Source of the DNA: RGIG8767 sp045531685
Lineage (GTDB): Bacteria > Bacillota > Clostridia > Lachnospirales > Lachnospiraceae
Direction of reading: 5' to 3'
NCBI GenBank assembly: GCA_045531685.1
Contig: JAZSEL010000134.1
Span: forward strand, 1-9,996
Length of the DNA: 9,996 nucleotides
A model generated the notes under the pieces. It had not been told where the DNA came from. It worked only from the letters and a program-made list of their open reading frames with translations, and made no database searches. This document shows, one piece after another, positions 5,750 to 9,996 of this stretch. The translations under genes and the position numbers were made by a program. Numbering within the stretch: the first letter of the stretch is position 1; each line of letters starts with the position of its first letter.

Positions 5750-6820
5750 ATGGAAAAAACAGTTTTGGTGCTGGAGAGTGAGGAAAACAGGGCAGGGCAT
5801 ATTATTGATATTATCCATAGGACCTTGGAATATGTGCAGGTATACCGCGCAAGAAGTATTGATACGGCATATCGGATTTTGATGGAGCGGACCATAGATA
5901 TTTTTGTGGTAAATGTGGTAGTGGAATGTGAGAATGCCACAGATACAGCGGGCATGGAACTGGCGGCAAGAATCCGGGAGATTCCCAAGTATGAGAGGAC
6001 ACCGATTATTATGATTTCCTCCTTGGAAGACAGCGATAGATATGCCTGCAAAGAATTGAATTGTATGGGGTATCTGGACCGTTCGTTTCCGGAAGATACG
6101 ATGAAGGAACTTTTACAGAAGGCGTCCCGGTATCATACCTGGAGAAGCAATGGACGTACTTTGTTTTTCCGGAAAAATAAGGTGCTGTATTCCATATCGG
6201 TTCAGAAGGTTGTCTATATTGAGAAACAGGGTCAAATGGCAGTCATACATACCTCGGATAGGGATGTGATGGAGATTCCATACGTATCCTTGAAGGATAT
6301 CATTTATATTGCAGACAGCAATAATTTGTTTTTCTGCAACCGGAGTGTTCTGGTAAATAAGCAGTATGTGTACGCGGTGGACGCGACCAACCGGCAGATT
6401 ATGCTAAAGGAAGACTATGGGAATCTGGATATTGGCGTAACGCATATGAAGCAGGTACAGGAAGAACTGCTGGAATCCGGAGAAGGATGGTTAACGGTAC
6501 GCAAGAACAATGTATATTATCGGATTCCGATGGAAGAATTTGTATACGGCGAGAGCAGTGAGCGGACGCTTCATATTCATCTTCGGAACGGAAGTATGAT
6601 AGAAGTGGCGCAAAAACCAATCCAGTATATTTTAGAACAGGAAAAGGAACAAAGGCTGCTTCAAGGCGCCAGAAGCATGGTAATCAACAAGGATTATATA
6701 TCCGGTTTTGATAAGAAAACAGGGAACATTCGCTTAGAAGACGGTAGATTTTTGCGGATTGGGAGAGCCTATGCAGGCAAGATAAAAGAATATTGCAAAC
6801 AGCAGGAAGGAAAGAAATAA
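5750..6820 (+). CDS. regulator with degenerate receiver and two tandem LytTR DNA-binding domains
   Basis: This is a 356-residue protein. Residues 1-125 fold like a response-regulator receiver (V-L-V-L-E-S-E-E at the start, G-Y-L-D-R-S-F near the end). The phosphoacceptor position is N55 (F-V-V-N-V), the switch position is S90, and the usual Lys is R111, so it probably cannot be phosphorylated normally. Two LytTR domains follow, at about 138-240 and 247-350. Each keeps the family hallmark R-S-x-x-V/I-N: N-R198-S-V-L-V-N203 and A-R308-S-M-V-I-N313. LytTR domains bind direct repeats and normally occur once per chain, acting as dimers. Two in one chain could cover paired sites as a monomer. GGGGAG lies six bases before the ATG. 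It is divergent from the two-component operon and upstream of the secreted hydrolase. It is probably a cytoplasmic transcription factor. The input signal is unknown. Confidence 0.85.
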   Translation: MEKTVLVLESEENRAGHIIDIIHRTLEYVQVYRARSIDTAYRILMERTIDIFVVNVVVECENATDTAGMELAARIREIPKYERTPIIMISSLEDSDRYACKELNCMGYLDRSFPEDTMKELLQKASRYHTWRSNGRTLFFRKNKVLYSISVQKVVYIEKQGQMAVIHTSDRDVMEIPYVSLKDIIYIADSNNLFFCNRSVLVNKQYVYAVDATNRQIMLKEDYGNLDIGVTHMKQVQEELLESGEGWLTVRKNNVYYRIPMEEFVYGESSERTLHIHLRNGSMIEVAQKPIQYILEQEKEQRLLQGARSMVINKDYISGFDKKTGNIRLEDGRFLRIGRAYAGKIKEYCKQQEGKK

Positions 6821-6845
6821 GAAATGTTTCTTTCCTCTTTCTTTT
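6808..6845 (+). terminator. probable terminator overlapping the LytTR gene stop
   Basis: A 10-bp stem, AGGAAAGAAA (6808-6817) with TTTCTTTCCT (6827-6836), encloses the TAA stop in its loop and runs into a T-rich tail (CTTTCTTTT). The stem is A/G-rich and moderate in strength, so some read-through towards the hydrolase is possible. Confidence 0.5.
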
Positions 6846-6950
6846 GTGAAAAGAAAACGACAGTTATGTCAACAAGAAAAATATCATTTAAATAATGAAA
6901 AAAAGAAAAAATACAGCAAAAAGCCACAAATTTACATCTTTTCCCTCTTC

Positions 6951-6985
6951 TATATTTTGTACCTTATTGTTATAATTAGTATATA
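6951..6985 (+). promoter_or_regulatory. promoter of the secreted hydrolase gene
   Basis: TGTTATAAT (6968-6976) is a perfect extended -10 element. An overlapping alternative is TTGTAC (6957-6962), 17 bases, TATATA (6980-6985). Either predicts a leader of about 55-65 bases before the ATG at 7047. The rest of the 226-base gap is A-rich, with no further gene seen. Confidence 0.6.
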
Positions 6986-7046
6986 TGTGTAAAAATAGTG
7001 CGAATAATCGAGTTATGTAAATTATATTGAACGAGAAGAGGTACAG

Positions 7047-9996
7047 ATGAAACAAAGGATTAGGAAACGCATATTGTCATTGGTGTTATGTCTACTAATG
7101 ATTCTCAGTAATTCCATTACGGCTTTTGCAACACAGGGGGAGGAGACCATAGAACCGACCTCTATGTTGGTGGATGTGGAGGAAGCACAGGAAAGCTTAA
7201 AGGAACTCCTTGCAGAACAGGAAGTTCCGGCACTTTTGTATATGAAGGATATTTATACCATCAAAGCAGAGCCGGGGCATGAGAGCGGGGATGTTGCCTC
7301 CATTTCCGGCGGACAGCAGGTATGGATTACCGGTGTGGATGAAGACGAACATGGAAATGTTTGGTATCAGGTCAGCTACCGGTATGAGGAAGGTGAGCTT
7401 GCAGGCTATATCGAGAGACAGTATCTGGCATTTTCCGATGAGCGTTTGTTAGAGTGGGAAGGAATCCATGTTCTTTCCATGCGTATGTGGGCAAGACGTT
7501 CAACGGATTATGGTGATGTGGAGCAGTTTCCGCAGTCCTACCAGGCGGCTCTTTATAAATTAAAACAACAGCATCCGAATTGGAAGTTTGTCAAATTTGA
7601 GACGGGACTTGATTGGAATACCGTTGTTGATTTACAGAGTAAAAATGGAACCAGCTTGATTCCGATTGGTTCGGGGGGAGCATGGAAGGAAAGTGATTAT
7701 CAGGTAGAACCGGGATGGGTAAATGCATCGGACGCTGCCATTAAGTACTGTTTAGACCCGAGAAACGGTTTGGCGGAGAAATTGATATTCCAGTTTGAAC
7801 AACTTACCTATAATGCCTCCTACCATTCCAAGGAGACAACGCAGATGGTTTTGAATGGAACTTTTATGGAAAAGAATGTTCCGGGTGAGAGTATGTCCTA
7901 TGCAGATGCATTTATGCATGTTGCGGTAAAACGGAAATTGAGTCCGATTATGCTGGTTGCCCGTGTTAGGCAGGAACAGGGAGACGGTAAGTCCGGTTTA
8001 ATCTCCGGTATGTATCCGGGCTATGAAGGATACTACAATTATTTCAATATTAAAGCCGCCGGTCAAACCACGGATGAGATTATCAGAAACGGTTTGGCGT
8101 GGGCAAAGCAGGAGGGATGGAATACTCCTCTTGATTCCTTAATGGGTGGTTCCGAATTTTTAGCTAATAAATATATTAATCAGGGTCAGGATACTTTGTA
8201 TCTGCAAAAGTTTGATGTGGACAGCAGTTATAATCAAATCTGCTGGCACCAGTATATGACTAACATTAAGGCACCAACCAGCGAAGCAAAATCTACCTAT
8301 AATGCGTATGACAAGGCGGGAATTGTGGATGCACCGTTTGTATTTAAGATTCCGGTATTTAATAACATGCCTTCGTATGCATGCTCAGAACCGGGAAGCG
8401 AAGACAAGGTTACATTAAATGTATCTTCTATTGATAATCTTCCGGTAGACGGAACTGCTACATTGGTTTCCTATATCAATGGTTCCCAGAATACAGGTGT
8501 TGCCATGAAATACACAAGCTCTGATGAAAAGGTGGCAAAGGTAGATAACAATGGTGTGGTAACAGGTATCAAGCCGGGAGATGCGACCATTACCTGTGTA
8601 CGTGCGGAGAATCCGGATGGGGCAACATCGGCAACCTGTAAGATAACCGTTATTAAGGGAGATATTTCCATATCCGATGTGGATATGCCGGAAATAGAAG
8701 TTACCTATTCACCAAAACAGACATTGGAGGACATTGACCTTCCGGATGGATTTGATTGGGTGAATGATTCCATTGTTCCTGTTGTTGGAAATAGCGGATA
8801 CAATGCGTCTTACAATCCGGATACAAGTAAATATAATACTATTACGGTAACCGTACCGGTTCTTGTAAATAAAGCAGTAATCAGTCAGTCCGACCTTTCC
8901 TTACCAAGCGGATTAAAAACAGTAGCAGGAGCGGAATTGCGCTCCGTAGCATTGCCGGCAGGTTTTGTGTGGGACGACGCTTTTGCAATTGTTCCTAAGA
9001 AAGCAGGAACTTATACCTATACAGCCTCCTACTGTATGGACGAAGCGAATTATGAAGTGGTAAGCGGTATTACCCTTTCTGTAGAAGTGGAATGTAAAAC
9101 CCATGAATTCGGAGAATGGGAAGGAACCCACGCAACCTGTACAGAGGATGGAACATTAATCCGCACCTGTAGTATTTGCGGGGAGAAGGAAACCGTTACA
9201 GAAAAGGCATTACAGCATAATCACACCAGTGAAATTACGAAGGAACCGACTATTTTATCCGTGGGTATCCGCACCTACACCTGTGTAAACTGTGGCGATA
9301 CGTATGAAGTCGAGATTCCGGCATTGGTGGCACCTCATGAGCATGATTATAAAGAAACTATTACGGTAGAGCCTACTTGTGAGCAGACCGGAATTAAGAC
9401 CATCAGCTGTGACTGCGAAGATGTCTATACAGAGGTAATCGAGGCATTGGGCCATGATTTGGTCGATGGGGCATGTACCCGCTGTGATTACAAAGTGCAG
9501 ACCTTGCCGGAGCATAGCCATTCCTTTACTTTCTCAGGAAGCACAGAGACTTGTACCGAGGATGGAGTAGCAACTTACATTTGTGGTTGCGGCGAGTCTT
9601 ATACAGAAGAAACCAAGGCGTTGGGTCATGACATGAAAGATGGCGTATGTGACCGATGCGGATTCGAAGAAGAAAAGGATGATGATGACGATAGTATATT
9701 AGATGACGGTCTGTCCGGCGGTAATTCCGGTTCTTCCGGAGATGAATCGGACGATTCGGATAATAATACCGGAAATGAATCGGGTGGTAATTCCGACGAT
9801 AATAAGGATGATGACCAGACAAAGCCGGGCGGCTCAGATAATCAGGGTGGCTCAGACAATACTATCGGAAATGAATCAGGTGGTAACTCCGACGATAATA
9901 AGGATGATGACCAGACAAAGCCGGGCGGCTCAGATAATCAGGGTGGCTCAGACAATACTACCGGAAATGAATCAGGTGGTAACTCCGACGATAATA
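7047..9996 (+). CDS. secreted peptidoglycan hydrolase: SH3, glucosaminidase, Ig-like, Cys repeats (3'-partial)
   Basis: The frame is open for 983 codons to the window edge. Residues 1-28 are a signal peptide (K/R-rich start, hydrophobic core, A-F-A cleavage site). An SH3-like domain spans about 60-130. About 162-440 resembles the endo-beta-N-acetylglucosaminidase domain (GH73-like) common in Lachnospiraceae. Its likely acid Glu is E310 in R-V-R-Q-E-Q-G, followed by L-I-S-G-M-Y-P-G-Y-E-G-Y-Y-N-Y-F-N-I (318-335). An Ig-like Big_2 domain (about 454-537) and a beta-rich region (541-681) follow. Then come four Cys-rich repeats (683-876) and an acidic D/N/S/G-rich tail with 32-residue repeats from 909. 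It should act outside the cell, cleaving peptidoglycan glycan strands during growth or separation. The start is set by AGAGG five bases before the ATG, and the gene has its own promoter. The C-terminal anchor or wall-binding part lies beyond the window. Confidence 0.85.
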   Translation, partial: MKQRIRKRILSLVLCLLMILSNSITAFATQGEETIEPTSMLVDVEEAQESLKELLAEQEVPALLYMKDIYTIKAEPGHESGDVASISGGQQVWITGVDEDEHGNVWYQVSYRYEEGELAGYIERQYLAFSDERLLEWEGIHVLSMRMWARRSTDYGDVEQFPQSYQAALYKLKQQHPNWKFVKFETGLDWNTVVDLQSKNGTSLIPIGSGGAWKESDYQVEPGWVNASDAAIKYCLDPRNGLAEKLIFQFEQLTYNASYHSKETTQMVLNGTFMEKNVPGESMSYADAFMHVAVKRKLSPIMLVARVRQEQGDGKSGLISGMYPGYEGYYNYFNIKAAGQTTDEIIRNGLAWAKQEGWNTPLDSLMGGSEFLANKYINQGQDTLYLQKFDVDSSYNQICWHQYMTNIKAPTSEAKSTYNAYDKAGIVDAPFVFKIPVFNNMPSYACSEPGSEDKVTLNVSSIDNLPVDGTATLVSYINGSQNTGVAMKYTSSDEKVAKVDNNGVVTGIKPGDATITCVRAENPDGATSATCKITVIKGDISISDVDMPEIEVTYSPKQTLEDIDLPDGFDWVNDSIVPVVGNSGYNASYNPDTSKYNTITVTVPVLVNKAVISQSDLSLPSGLKTVAGAELRSVALPAGFVWDDAFAIVPKKAGTYTYTASYCMDEANYEVVSGITLSVEVECKTHEFGEWEGTHATCTEDGTLIRTCSICGEKETVTEKALQHNHTSEITKEPTILSVGIRTYTCVNCGDTYEVEIPALVAPHEHDYKETITVEPTCEQTGIKTISCDCEDVYTEVIEALGHDLVDGACTRCDYKVQTLPEHSHSFTFSGSTETCTEDGVATYICGCGESYTEETKALGHDMKDGVCDRCGFEEEKDDDDDSILDDGLSGGNSGSSGDESDDSDNNTGNESGGNSDDNKDDDQTKPGGSDNQGGSDNTIGNESGGNSDDNKDDDQTKPGGSDNQGGSDNTTGNESGGNSDDN
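9093..9674 (+). repeat. four diverged Cys/Gly-His repeats within the hydrolase
   Basis: Residues 683-876 hold about four units of the form T-C-x-E-D/T-G, 6-7 residues, C-x(1-2)-C, about 12 residues, A-L-G-H, D-G-x-C-x-R-C. Cys pairs are at 708/711, 746/749, 788/790, 810/813, 846/848 and 868/871. Single Cys residues sit at 698, 778 and 836. Such modules are frequent in secreted proteins of gut Clostridia. Paired Cys suggests metal binding or disulfides. The exact role is unknown. Confidence 0.7.
9771..9996 (+). repeat. 96-bp in-frame tandem repeat encoding an acidic 32-residue unit
   Basis: Units start at 9771, 9867 and 9963, so the period is 96 bp, with the third copy cut by the window end. 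Copies 1 and 2 differ at only three bases: two silent changes and one Ile/Thr change. The visible part of copy 3 is identical to copy 2. Each unit encodes G-N-E-S-G-G-N-S-D-D-N then K-D-D-D-Q-T-K-P and two G-G-S-D-N motifs. It looks like a flexible, negatively charged wall spacer. Confidence 0.95.

Noticed and set aside
9771..9996. CRISPR array or intergenic satellite
   Set aside because: The repeat is in frame inside an open reading frame, the units are contiguous without unique spacers, and they encode a low-complexity acidic linker.

Overview
The window looks like chromosome of a low-to-mid GC anaerobic Firmicute, most likely a Lachnospiraceae-type Clostridium relative. Grounds: A/G-rich Shine-Dalgarno sites, a DUF6077-like membrane gene, a kinase with an H-K-D-N-K motif paired with a Spo0A-like regulator, and a secreted SH3/glucosaminidase protein with Cys-Gly-His repeats. 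No tRNA, rRNA, CRISPR array, insertion sequence or phage gene was seen.

Layout. (1) 1-2823, plus strand: the end of a cell-surface polysaccharide operon. It holds a 5'-truncated SGNH-type hydrolase, a polytopic GT-C-like/DUF6077-like membrane protein and a shorter membrane protein with a soluble C-terminal domain, closed by a strong terminator. (2) 2892-5584, minus strand: a two-component system. A response regulator with a Spo0A-type DNA-binding domain is followed by a multi-TM GHKL histidine kinase, ending in its own terminator that faces the polysaccharide operon. The RR-kinase gap carries, on the opposite strand, what looks like a complete miniature gene: promoter, ideal Shine-Dalgarno, 15-codon ORF, hairpin and terminator. 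The kinase sensor half and this gap are much more AT-rich than the surroundings. (3) 5505-5749: a divergent regulatory region with a minus-strand promoter, a 20-bp dyad and four helically phased CCAA/A-tract repeats. (4) 5750-6820, plus strand: an unusual regulator with a degenerate receiver and two tandem LytTR DNA-binding domains. (5) 7047 to the window end, plus strand: a large secreted peptidoglycan hydrolase with signal peptide, SH3-like domain, glucosaminidase domain, Ig-like domain, Cys-rich repeats and an acidic 32-residue repeat region that runs off the window.

How it may fit together: everything points at the cell envelope. The polysaccharide genes make or modify surface glycans, the hydrolase cuts peptidoglycan, and the regulators lie between them. 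LytTR proteins often control autolysins and surface factors, so the tandem-LytTR protein is a candidate regulator of the adjacent hydrolase, of the divergent two-component operon, or of itself. The most intriguing element is the AT-rich block at about 3860-4720, which joins a peptide-like mini-gene to a receptor-like sensor domain. That is the layout expected of a signal/receptor specificity cassette. This is inference, not shown by the sequence.
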